From the NCBI GenBank assembly GCA_003533405.1, contig DQDL01000079.1, positions 1,008 to 17,777 on the forward strand: a stretch of 16,770 nucleotides of DNA. The letters are read 5' to 3'. Below are positions 1 through 6,421 of this stretch, piece after piece; position 1 is the stretch's first letter, and the number at the start of each line of letters is the position of its first letter. The DNA is from Clostridiales bacterium. GTDB taxonomy: Bacteria; Bacillota; Clostridia; Oscillospirales; Oscillospiraceae. The notes under the pieces were generated by a model that did not search any database, was not told the origin of the DNA, and saw only the letters and a program-made list of their open reading frames with translations. The position numbers were made by a program, and so were the translations under genes.

Positions 1-261
1 GTGCACCATGCCGATGCCAAGCGCATTCGCATCGTTGGGGTCGTTTATTTTGACCTCAACGCCGTCTTTCTTGATGATGCCGTGCTCGGGCTGATACAGG
101 CCGAAAAGCACGCTCATAAGCGTGGATTTGCCTGCGCCGTTTTCGCCGAGCAGGGCGTGGATCTCGCCTTTTTTCAGTTGCAGGGTAATGTTGTCGTTTG
201 CGATTATACCGGGAAAAATCTTAGTGATATTCAGCATTTCTATTGCAAACTGCTCATCCAA
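1..261 (-). CDS. BMP/nucleoside-type ABC transporter ATP-binding protein (5' part only)
   Basis: This is the N-terminal 87 codons of an ABC ATPase whose remainder lies beyond the left edge. The Walker A motif GENGAGKST is at residues 39-47. The sequence reads on through MSVLFGLYQPEHG, the pattern seen in ATPases of the sugar/nucleoside importer class that pair with BMP lipoproteins (YufO/NupO, RbsA-like). It would power nucleoside import from the cytoplasmic face of the membrane. I chose a TTG start at 261 because GGGGGAGG sits about 9 bases upstream; the nearby ATG at 257 is out of frame, and the next in-frame ATG (residue 9) would remove the beginning of the domain. The neighbouring BMP lipoprotein gene supports the substrate class, but substrate identity is inferred. 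The second nucleotide-binding domain expected for this class cannot be seen. Confidence 0.88.
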   Translation of the reverse strand, partial: MDEQFAIEMLNITKIFPGIIANDNITLQLKKGEIHALLGENGAGKSTLMSVLFGLYQPEHGIIKKDGVEVKINDPNDANALGIGMVH

Positions 262-298
262 GTTTATCTGCCTCCCCCTGTTTTTTAATCATAGCAAC

Positions 299-327
299 AT
301 CATACTATATAAATTAATTAATTTCAA
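299..327 (-). promoter_or_regulatory. Promoter for the ABC ATPase gene
   Basis: On the minus strand TTGAAA (327-322) and TATGAT (304-299) are separated by exactly 17 bases, a good sigma-A-type promoter. Transcription would begin near 292, giving a leader of about 30 nt before the TTG start. The site lies downstream of the BMP gene's terminator, so the ATPase gene can be transcribed independently of the binding protein. Confidence 0.6.
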
Positions 328-386
328 ATTTTTTTGCAAAAAAACGGCGCATAAATAAAAATTGGCAGTGGTTCGGGGCAAAAAAG

Positions 387-417
387 AAAACAGACAGGCA
401 AAATGCCTGTCTGTTTT
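387..417 (-). terminator. Rho-independent terminator after the BMP lipoprotein gene
   Basis: A perfect 10-bp GC-containing stem (391-400 with 404-413, loop of 3) is extended by AAAA/TTTT on its flanks. On the minus strand it is followed by TTTTCTTTTTT. It lies 18 bases past the lipoprotein stop codon. It separates the binding-protein gene from the transporter ATPase gene and probably ensures more binding protein than ATPase. Confidence 0.85.
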
Positions 418-435
418 AAGGCTTTAGGGTTTAAA

Positions 436-1629
436 TTACTTGACGGAGCCCTGATCGTTGACGGTGGTGTGACCTGCGTCGACTGCGGGCATTGCGGTGG
501 TGTCGTTGGAGACCTTAACATCGCCCTTGTGCATTGAAGCAACGAGTGCCTTGTAGTCGTCCTGAGTGAACTTGCCGTCTGCCCACTGAGTGCTCTCCAT
601 GGGGATCTGGACATAGTTCTCGGTCGGGTTATCGGAAACGAGGCCGAGGGTGTCGATCTTGCCGCCGTAGTTATCCCAGTTACCTGCGAAGACCTCGGTA
701 AGCATGGTGTTAACGGTTGCTGCAAGGCCCTTCATAGCGGAGGTAACGGTCATGCCTTCGCCATAGCCGCCGTCGATGATGCCCTTCTGGTCGACATCGA
801 CGCCGATGACCTTTGCGTTTACCTTCTTAGCAGCCTCGGCTGCGGAGGTGAAGATGCCGCCGCCGCAAGCAAAGACGACCTCGGTGCCTGCTGCGTACCA
901 AGTATCCATCTTTGCGGTGATGTCAGCGTCGCCGTTGAACTGACCGCCGTAAACATAGTTGATCTCAATCTTGGTGTCGAGTTCCTTAGCAGCTGCATCT
1001 GCGCCCTGGACAAAGCCAAAGCCGTAACGGATAACTGCGGGAACTGCCATGCCGCCGAGGAAGCCGAGCTTGGTGTAGCCGAGCTTAACTGCTGCGTAAC
1101 CGGCCATGTAGCCGCACAGCTCTTCCTGGTAAACAGCGCAGTAAACATTCTTGCTTATGTGCTCTTTGTTGTTCGCATCCTTAAGATCGGTGCGGTTGCC
1201 GTCCTTGTCGTGATTGTAGAAGGAATCATACAGGTCGAACTCGGAAACATCGAGGCCGATGAATTTGACATCGGGGTGGGTGTCCTGGCACTCTGCAATG
1301 GTGCCTGCGAATGCATAGCCGGGCATTACGATGACATTGAAGCCTTCTGCAACAGCCTGCTCGACCATCTCAACACGGGCAGCGGTGCTGTCTGCGGTGG
1401 GCTTGTAGTACTTGAACTCGACAGAATTTTTGTCGCAGAAAGCCTTGCAAGCTTCGTAGGTGGTCTGGTTGAAGGACTGGTCGGTTATGTCGCCGTAGTC
1501 GGTGATCATTGCTACTTTATAAGCAGCGGTGTCGGGCTTGTCCGTCTCTTTGGGCTTGTCGTTGCCACCGCATGCGCAGAGAGCAAAGACCATAGCAAGA
1601 GCGAGGACGATTGCGAGAAATCTTTTCAT
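436..1629 (-). CDS. BMP-family ABC transporter substrate-binding lipoprotein (probably nucleoside-binding)
   Basis: This 397-residue protein has a lipoprotein signal peptide: MKRF, a hydrophobic stretch, then the lipobox LCAC with the acylated cysteine at residue 20, followed by a GGNDKPKE linker. The mature part is a periplasmic-binding-protein fold of the BMP (basic membrane protein / Med) family: KVAMITDYGDITDQSFNQ near the start, VIVMPGYAF, GFLGGMAVPAVIRYGFGFVQG, VYGGQFNG, EVVFACGGG and IGVDVDQKG. Members such as TmpC/PnrA and BmpA bind purine nucleosides and hand them to an ABC permease. The ATG start is supported by a GGAGG about 8 bases upstream. It has its own promoter and terminator and sits between deoD and the ABC ATPase gene, which fits nucleoside uptake. 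The exact ligand is not readable from the sequence. Its length is slightly above the usual ~350 residues. Confidence 0.9.
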   Translation of the reverse strand: MKRFLAIVLALAMVFALCACGGNDKPKETDKPDTAAYKVAMITDYGDITDQSFNQTTYEACKAFCDKNSVEFKYYKPTADSTAARVEMVEQAVAEGFNVIVMPGYAFAGTIAECQDTHPDVKFIGLDVSEFDLYDSFYNHDKDGNRTDLKDANNKEHISKNVYCAVYQEELCGYMAGYAAVKLGYTKLGFLGGMAVPAVIRYGFGFVQGADAAAKELDTKIEINYVYGGQFNGDADITAKMDTWYAAGTEVVFACGGGIFTSAAEAAKKVNAKVIGVDVDQKGIIDGGYGEGMTVTSAMKGLAATVNTMLTEVFAGNWDNYGGKIDTLGLVSDNPTENYVQIPMESTQWADGKFTQDDYKALVASMHKGDVKVSNDTTAMPAVDAGHTTVNDQGSVK

Positions 1630-1650
1630 GATTTTTCCTCCGTATTTTTT

Positions 1651-1670
1651 AAATTTGTGCGTACAAATTT
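1651..1670. promoter_or_regulatory. 20-bp inverted repeat in the leader of the BMP gene
   Basis: AAATTTGT and ACAAATTT form a perfect 8-bp inverted repeat around GCGT, ending 21 bases before the BMP start codon. It is inside the predicted 5' UTR, just upstream of GGAGG. It could be an operator for a dimeric repressor or an AT-rich hairpin in the mRNA. The sequence cannot distinguish these, and no named regulator consensus is recognised. Confidence 0.45.
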
Positions 1671-1673
1671 AGG

Positions 1674-1692
1674 CGATATGCTCTTCATATCG
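1674..1692. repeat. Hairpin near the transcription start of the BMP gene
   Basis: CGATATG (1674-1680) and CATATCG (1686-1692) form a 7-bp inverted repeat with a 5-base loop. A second copy of CATATCG follows at 1694-1700, so two alternative pairings are possible. The predicted transcription start (about 1699) lies at its edge, so the hairpin would form the very 5' end of the BMP mRNA. Confidence 0.4.
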
Positions 1693-1705
1693 TCATATCG
1701 TGGAT

Positions 1706-1734
1706 ATTATACCATTGTCGTGCCAAACAGGCAA
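1706..1734 (-). promoter_or_regulatory. Extended -10 promoter for the BMP lipoprotein gene
   Basis: On the minus strand TTGCCT (1734-1729) lies 17 bases from a perfect TATAAT (1711-1706). The -10 is preceded by TGG, giving a TGN extended -10. The predicted start near 1699 gives a leader of about 70 nt that carries two inverted repeats. Confidence 0.65.
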
Positions 1735-1771
1735 GCACTATTTGTCATTTTAGCTAAAAAAGCATAGCCTA

Positions 1772-2503
1772 TCAGCCGAGCTTGGCCATCTTAACGGCGG
1801 TATCGAGGGCAATTTCTATCATCTGGGTCAGCGAAAGCTGGCGCTCCTCGGACGACAGAGCCTCGCTGCGGTACAGGTGATCGGATATCGTGCAGATGCA
1901 CAGAGCACGCTTGCCGGCACGGGCGGCGTTCATGTAAAGGCCTGCGGCCTCCATCTCGACTGCCATAACGCCCATGTCACGCCACTTGGTGCTGTCGTCA
2001 CAATTTGAGGGGGAGTAGAAGTTATCAGACGACAGAATATTTCCGACCTTCATGTCGATGCCCTTTTCCTTGGCGGCCTCTACGCAGTTACTAAGCAGCG
2101 TGTAGTCTGCGATGGGGGCGAAGGTGCCGTTGAGCTCAAACTGGTGGGCAAAGTTCGAGTCGGTGCATGCGCCCTGACCGGCGACAATGTCCATGAGCTT
2201 GAGGTCGTCACGCATTGCGCCTGCCGAGCCTATGCGAATGATATTATCGACATCGTAGAAATTGTACAGCTCCCAGCTGTAGATACCGATTGCGGGAATG
2301 CCCATGCCGGAAGCCATGACGGTCACGGGAACGCCCTTCCATGTGCCGGTGTGACCCTGAACACCTCGGACATTGTTCACGAGCACGGGGCTTTCCAAAA
2401 AGGTCTCGGCGATGAACTTTGCGCGCAGGGGGTCACCGGGCATGAGCACGGTCTTTGCGATATCCTCTTTTTTGGCGGAGATATGCGGAGTGGGAATAGG
2501 CAT
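1772..2503 (-). CDS. deoD: Purine-nucleoside phosphorylase, DeoD type
   Basis: This cytoplasmic enzyme reversibly cleaves purine (deoxy)nucleosides with phosphate to free base and (deoxy)ribose 1-phosphate. It has 243 residues, close to the usual 235-240 of the hexameric DeoD family. Active-site landmarks are H7, GDPLRAK with G23 and R27, VNNVRG with R46, RIGSAGAM with R90 and S93, AVEMEAAG with M184 and E185, and TISDH with S207 and the catalytic D208. The ATG at 2503 is preceded by AGGAGG 7 bases away and gives the family's PTPHI N-terminus; an 18-residue upstream extension is rejected. It is divergent from udk and lies upstream of the BMP transporter gene, so import and phosphorolysis are physically linked. 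No clear terminator follows, and some readthrough into the BMP gene is possible. Confidence 0.96.
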   Translation of the reverse strand: MPIPTPHISAKKEDIAKTVLMPGDPLRAKFIAETFLESPVLVNNVRGVQGHTGTWKGVPVTVMASGMGIPAIGIYSWELYNFYDVDNIIRIGSAGAMRDDLKLMDIVAGQGACTDSNFAHQFELNGTFAPIADYTLLSNCVEAAKEKGIDMKVGNILSSDNFYSPSNCDDSTKWRDMGVMAVEMEAAGLYMNAARAGKRALCICTISDHLYRSEALSSEERQLSLTQMIEIALDTAVKMAKLG

Positions 2504-2543
2504 AATAATTCCTCCTGTTGTTATTTTGTATACTATAAGATAA

Positions 2544-2571
2544 ATTATAACAAACAAATTTCAAAAGTCAA
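2544..2571 (-). promoter_or_regulatory. deoD promoter
   Basis: On the minus strand TTGACT (2571-2566) is 16 bases from TATAAT (2549-2544); shifting the -35 to TTTGAC gives 17. This is the stronger of two divergent promoters in this 134-bp intergenic region. Its -35 is one base away from the -35 proposed for udk. Confidence 0.7.
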
Positions 2572-2572
2572 A

Positions 2573-2601
2573 TTGCAAGACGGGAATATTTATGATATCA
2601 T
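2573..2601 (+). promoter_or_regulatory. udk operon promoter
   Basis: TTGCAA (2573-2578) and TATCAT (2596-2601) are separated by 17 bases, a moderate match to the sigma-A consensus. Transcription would start near 2608, about 30 nt before udk. It should drive udk, tdk and the four downstream paralogous genes, because no other terminator or strong promoter is visible before 7248. Confidence 0.5.
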
Positions 2602-2637
2602 CAAAATCAGATAAAAAATAACAGGGGTGTTTGAGGG

Positions 2638-3255
2638 ATGAACGACATAATCGTAATCGGTATCGCAGGCGGCACGGGAAGCGGAAAAACCACAATCACA
2701 CGCAAGATAATGCAGCATTTCGGCGGAGATGTGAGCGTCGTGTATCACGATAATTATTACAAGGCGCACCATAATATGAGCTATAATGAGCGCACGAAGC
2801 TCAATTATGACCATCCCGACGCATTTGACACGGATCTTCTCATCGAGGATCTCAAGAAGCTGCGCAGGGGGGAGACTATCCAGTGTCCCGTTTACGACTA
2901 CACGGCTCATGACCGATCGAGCAAGACCGTGACCGTGAAGCCTGCCAAGGTGATCGTGGTCGAGGGTATACTAATTTTCCAGAGCGAAGAGCTGTGCAAG
3001 CTCATGGACATCAAAATATATGTCGATACCGATGCCGATGTTCGCATTCTGCGCCGCATCGTGCGTGATGTGCGTGACAGGGGCAGGAGCCTTGAAAGCG
3101 TCGTGAACCAGTATCTTACGACCGTAAAGCCCATGCACGAGCAGTTCGTCGAGCCGTCAAAGCGCAAGGCGGATATCATCATCCCCGAGGGCGGCCACAA
3201 TCAGGTGGCGCTTGAGATGGTGCTCGAGCGGGTGAGAGCACATATAACGAAGTAA
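2638..3255 (+). CDS. udk: Uridine kinase (uridine/cytidine kinase)
   Basis: This cytoplasmic enzyme phosphorylates uridine and cytidine to UMP and CMP using a nucleoside triphosphate. The 205-residue length is normal for bacterial Udk. The Walker A motif GGTGSGKT spans residues 11-18. It is followed by VVYHDNYYK, the YDHPDAFD segment that carries the substrate-binding aspartate, CPVYDYTAHDR and the VVEGILIF strand. Later come DVRILRRIVRDVRDRGR and the Udk-typical HEQFVEPSKRKADIIIPEGGHN. The ATG start at 2638 has AGGGGTG about 11 bases upstream, with GAGGG directly before it. It is first in the predicted six-gene operon and divergent from deoD. Confidence 0.95.
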   Translation: MNDIIVIGIAGGTGSGKTTITRKIMQHFGGDVSVVYHDNYYKAHHNMSYNERTKLNYDHPDAFDTDLLIEDLKKLRRGETIQCPVYDYTAHDRSSKTVTVKPAKVIVVEGILIFQSEELCKLMDIKIYVDTDADVRILRRIVRDVRDRGRSLESVVNQYLTTVKPMHEQFVEPSKRKADIIIPEGGHNQVALEMVLERVRAHITK

Positions 3256-3277
3256 TATGTTAATGTAGGAGATAATT

Positions 3278-3871
3278 ATGGCGAAGCTGTATTTTAAATA
3301 CGGTGCAATGGGCTCGTCGAAGTCGGCTCAGGCACTGATAACCCAATTTAACTATGAGGAGCTGGGCATGACCGTGTGGCTCATCAAGCCCAGCATCGAC
3401 ACCCGTGACGGAGCGGATATAATAAAAAGCCGCATCGGACTTGCCCGCAGCGCACAGATAATCACGCCCGAGCAGGATATCGTCAAGGAGTACGCTAAAG
3501 CCGGCAGGCACGATGTCATAATCTCCGACGAGGCGCAGTTTTTTACGCCCGAGCAGATAGACCAGCTGCGTGAGCTTGTAGATTTTGAGGATATCCCCGT
3601 TTTGTGCTTCGGCCTGCGCACCGATTTTCTCACCCATGTGTTCCCGGGCTCAAAGCGCCTGCTTGAGCTTGCCGACTCCATAACCGAGATAAAGACCGTC
3701 TGCGCCTGCGGCAGAAAAGCCACCGTAAATGCGAGAATCGACGAAAACGGCAGAGTCATCACTCAGGGCGACCAGGTGTTCCTCGGCGGCAACGACAGCT
3801 ATGTTGCCATGTGCCACCGCTGCTGGAAAAAGCGCATCCGCCAGCAGGAAGACCAGACTTATATGTTCTGA
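3278..3871 (+). CDS. tdk: Thymidine kinase, type II (TK1-like)
   Basis: It phosphorylates thymidine and deoxyuridine to the monophosphates for dTTP salvage. The 197-residue length is normal. Visible parts are the N-terminal MAKLYFKYGAMGSSKS phosphate loop, the catalytic glutamate E85 in SDEAQFF, the KRLLELADSI helix, and the lasso/zinc domain with C142, C144, C179 and C182 (CACG and CHRC) around QVFLGGNDSYV. The phosphate loop reads G9-AMGS-S14-K15-S16, with serine where a Walker A motif has glycine just before lysine. AGGAG lies 6 bases before the ATG. The gene follows udk by 22 bases and precedes the first paralogous membrane protein gene by 9 bases, so all are probably co-transcribed. Confidence 0.94.
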   Translation: MAKLYFKYGAMGSSKSAQALITQFNYEELGMTVWLIKPSIDTRDGADIIKSRIGLARSAQIITPEQDIVKEYAKAGRHDVIISDEAQFFTPEQIDQLRELVDFEDIPVLCFGLRTDFLTHVFPGSKRLLELADSITEIKTVCACGRKATVNARIDENGRVITQGDQVFLGGNDSYVAMCHRCWKKRIRQQEDQTYMF

Positions 3872-3880
3872 GGTGAAGCT

Positions 3881-4714
3881 GTGAAAAATGTATTTGGATA
3901 CAAGGACAGCACGATAGAGGGCATGGAGTATGACGGCAAGCGGTTCATAACCGCCGGTATACCCATCAGCCTGCGTGACGAGCTTTATGCCGCCATGGAG
4001 CATGAAACGGACATGGAGTTCAGAAGCGACAAGCTTATGTGGGCGACTATCCTCGGCGGTGCAGCTTTTGTAGGCTTTGTTCTTGCACTTATAAAGGTCG
4101 TTTCGGCTTTTGGCGGCAGTGTTGCGGACTTGATCGCAAGTCAGCCGCTGGCGTTCTACGGCGGTATATTCTGCGCCGTCCTTTGGCTCGGCTTAAAGGC
4201 GTTTAAATCGGCAAGAAAAAGAAGCCTTGCAAATGACGGCAAGGTCGAAGCCGCAGCGGCGGCGCTCAATGCGGTCAAAGACCGCTGCGACAGTGCGCTT
4301 GGCGTTCCGTATGACCGCAAAAAGGTCGATATCTTCAGACTTTGGTACGAGCAGAAGTCCGGCAAGGCTGCCGAACCCCTGAGCTTAGAACAGGAGGAAA
4401 TGAAAATTTTCCGTGAAGATGACGACCTGTGCATTTCCAACAACGAAAACCTCTTTGTTATGCCCATTTCCGGCTTTACCCGCTATGTGCTCCAAAAAGA
4501 GAGAGCCGATATGTTTGAATGGCATAAGGATGTTGCCTACAACGAGGGCGAGTACAGCCGCTACGACATTGAATTTGACGGCGACGATTTCTATAGCTGC
4601 CGCTGCTACGCCCTGCAATACAGTGAGGGCCTCGACGAGTTCGAGATAGTTTTTGCAGAGTACGAGCTGCCCATATTCAAAGAGATAGTCGATGTGCCGG
4701 TCGAGGAGGAGTAA
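3881..4714 (+). CDS. Paralogous two-helix membrane protein 1 of 4, unknown function
   Basis: I do not recognise this 277-residue family. It opens with KNVFGY and DGKRFIT, has two predicted membrane helices (about 53-76 and 88-108), then a Lys/Arg-rich stretch (KAFKSARKR) that places both termini in the cytoplasm. A hydrophilic, strand-rich C-terminal domain (about 140-277) follows. Shared family motifs are LGVPYDRKKVDI, EMKIF..DDDLCI, MPISGFTRYVL, EWHKDVAYNEGEY, and a tail ending DVPVEEE. The start is GTG at 3881, with AGGTGA just upstream; it gives exactly the N-terminus shared by the other copies. It is the most divergent copy in the C-terminal half: it lacks the GKVKIK segment of copies 2 and 3. 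A PH-like fold for the C-terminal domain is a guess from its strand pattern. Confidence 0.8.
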   Translation: MKNVFGYKDSTIEGMEYDGKRFITAGIPISLRDELYAAMEHETDMEFRSDKLMWATILGGAAFVGFVLALIKVVSAFGGSVADLIASQPLAFYGGIFCAVLWLGLKAFKSARKRSLANDGKVEAAAAALNAVKDRCDSALGVPYDRKKVDIFRLWYEQKSGKAAEPLSLEQEEMKIFREDDDLCISNNENLFVMPISGFTRYVLQKERADMFEWHKDVAYNEGEYSRYDIEFDGDDFYSCRCYALQYSEGLDEFEIVFAEYELPIFKEIVDVPVEEE

Positions 4715-4717
4715 GAT

Positions 4718-5566
4718 ATGAAAAATGTTTTCGGATATCCGTACAGCAAAACGGAGGACATGCCCTGTGACGGCGCTCGCTTTATAACGAACAGAGCCGA
4801 TGCCGCACTAAAAAAGGAAATTGACGATGTTTTCGGCAAAGCGCTTGAGACCAGCAGCAAGGCAAATTTGCCCGGTTGGCTCAAGACGCTGAAGCTCATA
4901 TGCTATGTCGGCGCTATCATTGTTGCTTTCTCGCTTCTGAGAAACTTGGGCGAGCTTACACTTGCCGAGATGTATGGCAACGCACCGGCTATTTTCTATG
5001 GCGGCGGTGTGTGTCTCGTGCTGTGGGCGGCGCTGTTTTGCGTTGAAAAGCTCAAGTACAAAAAGGTCGATGACAGCGGAGAGATAGACAAGGCGCTTGA
5101 GAGCATGGAGGAGCTCAACCTCCGCTCCGAGGAGCAGCTCGGCATACCGCACGACCACAAAAAGGTCGATGTTCTGTCGTTCCACTACACCGAGAAAAAC
5201 GGCAAGGTCAAGATAAAAGAGGAGCTTTTCTACAAGCACATGAATAACGAGATGAAGCTCTTCCGCAATGGTGACGACCTTTGCCTTGCCGATATCGACA
5301 GCGTGTACTCGTTCCCGATAGCTGATATCAAGAAGTATGTCCTCAAGAAAAAGAAAGCCAACATGGACGAGTGGAACAAGGATGTGCCGTTCAATAAGGG
5401 TGAGTATAAGCAGTATAAGATCACCTCGAACGACTACGGCACGATTTTTTGCAGGTACTACGCCATGCAGATATCCGATGTTTTCGGCGAGTATGAGCTG
5501 TTCTTCCCCGAATATGAGCTTGCGCAATTTAAGGCCATCGCCGATGTGCCGGTAGAAAAGGAATAA
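4718..5566 (+). CDS. Paralogous two-helix membrane protein 2 of 4, unknown function
   Basis: This 282-residue paralog starts MKNVFGYPYS with CDGARFIT. Predicted membrane helices lie at about 57-75 and 90-108, followed by KLKYKK (positive inside). The C-terminal domain has LGIPHDHKKVDVLSF, KNGKVKIK, NEMKLFRNGDDLCLADI, SVYSFPIADIKKYVL, EWNKDVPFNKGEY and the tail FFPEYEL..FKAIADVPVEKE. It is closest to copy 3, sharing KVDVLSF, GKVKIK and ADIKKYVLKK, which suggests a recent duplication. The ATG lies 3 bases after the previous stop; its ribosome binding site (GAGGAGGAG) is formed by the last glutamate codons of copy 1, so translation is probably coupled. Function unknown; its place in a nucleoside-kinase operon is the only context. 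Confidence 0.8.
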   Translation: MKNVFGYPYSKTEDMPCDGARFITNRADAALKKEIDDVFGKALETSSKANLPGWLKTLKLICYVGAIIVAFSLLRNLGELTLAEMYGNAPAIFYGGGVCLVLWAALFCVEKLKYKKVDDSGEIDKALESMEELNLRSEEQLGIPHDHKKVDVLSFHYTEKNGKVKIKEELFYKHMNNEMKLFRNGDDLCLADIDSVYSFPIADIKKYVLKKKKANMDEWNKDVPFNKGEYKQYKITSNDYGTIFCRYYAMQISDVFGEYELFFPEYELAQFKAIADVPVEKE

Positions 5567-5569
5567 GCC

Positions 5570-6418
5570 ATGAAAAATGTTTTCGGCCGTCCGTACAGCG
5601 ACAACGGACAAGCACCGTTTGACGGTGAGCGCTTTGTCACCGAGCGGGTCGACCCCGCTTTCAAAAATGAGATAGACGGCAGCAAGCAGCGGGTGGAGGA
5701 GATCAAGAAAAAGGGCAGAATGCCGACATGGAAGCTTTTTGCCGGAACTGTCTTTTTTCCGATATTTGCTTATTTGTACACTCGCATCATGGATGCGACA
5801 AACAGCTTAAATATTTTCGCCGGCTTTTCGACAATGCCGCTTATCACCGTTGCCAGCTTGGTTTGCCTTGTTATTTCTATGGGCACGCTGGTGATATATC
5901 GCAGAATGTATAAGAAGATGCTTGCAAGCCCCGAGCTTGCGGAGGCTAACGCCCGTCTTGCAAGTCTCGACAAGAACTCTGAGATAATGCTCGGTCTTCC
6001 GCAGGAGTACGAAAAGGTGGATGTGCTGTCATTTGAGTATGTCGAAAAAGACGGCAAGGTCAAGATAAAAGACACCCAGTCCTACAAATATCTCAACAAC
6101 GCAATGAAGCTTTATAAAGACGGCGACATGCTCTGTCTTGCGGATATCGAGAGAGTGTATTCGCTGCCCATAGCCGACATCAAAAAGTATGTTCTCAAAA
6201 AGAGAAAGACTATCATCAGCGGCTGGAACAAGGAAACGGCCTACAACGAAGGCAGATACATAAAGTACAAGCTGTCCAAAAACGATAACGGCAGCATCAA
6301 CTCCAAGTTCTGTGCCATGCGCTGCGCCGACAGCTTCGGCGAGTACGAGGTTTTCTTCCCTGTGTACGAGCTTGAGGCGTTCAAGGCCATCGCCGATGCG
6401 CCGACGGAAAAGGAATAA
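5570..6418 (+). CDS. Paralogous two-helix membrane protein 3 of 4, unknown function
   Basis: This 282-residue paralog starts MKNVFGRPYS with FDGERFVT. An N-terminal charged segment (about 33-50, VEEIKKKGR) precedes membrane helices at about 55-72 and 88-110, then RRMYKK. The C-terminal domain repeats the family pattern: LGLPQEYEKVDVLSF, KDGKVKIK, NAMKLYKDGDMLCLADI, RVYSLPIADIKKYVL, GWNKETAYNEGRY and FFPVYEL..FKAIADAPTEKE. The membrane part shares little with copy 2, although the C-terminal domain is very similar. The start ATG is 3 bases after the previous stop, with AAAAGGAATAA acting as ribosome binding site. No catalytic motif is visible. Confidence 0.8.
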   Translation: MKNVFGRPYSDNGQAPFDGERFVTERVDPAFKNEIDGSKQRVEEIKKKGRMPTWKLFAGTVFFPIFAYLYTRIMDATNSLNIFAGFSTMPLITVASLVCLVISMGTLVIYRRMYKKMLASPELAEANARLASLDKNSEIMLGLPQEYEKVDVLSFEYVEKDGKVKIKDTQSYKYLNNAMKLYKDGDMLCLADIERVYSLPIADIKKYVLKKRKTIISGWNKETAYNEGRYIKYKLSKNDNGSINSKFCAMRCADSFGEYEVFFPVYELEAFKAIADAPTEKE

Positions 6419-6421
6419 GCC

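Noticed and set aside
2144..2614. Plus-strand ORF of 156 codons across deoD
   Set aside because: It is the complement of deoD and runs through the divergent promoter region. deoD has all active-site residues.
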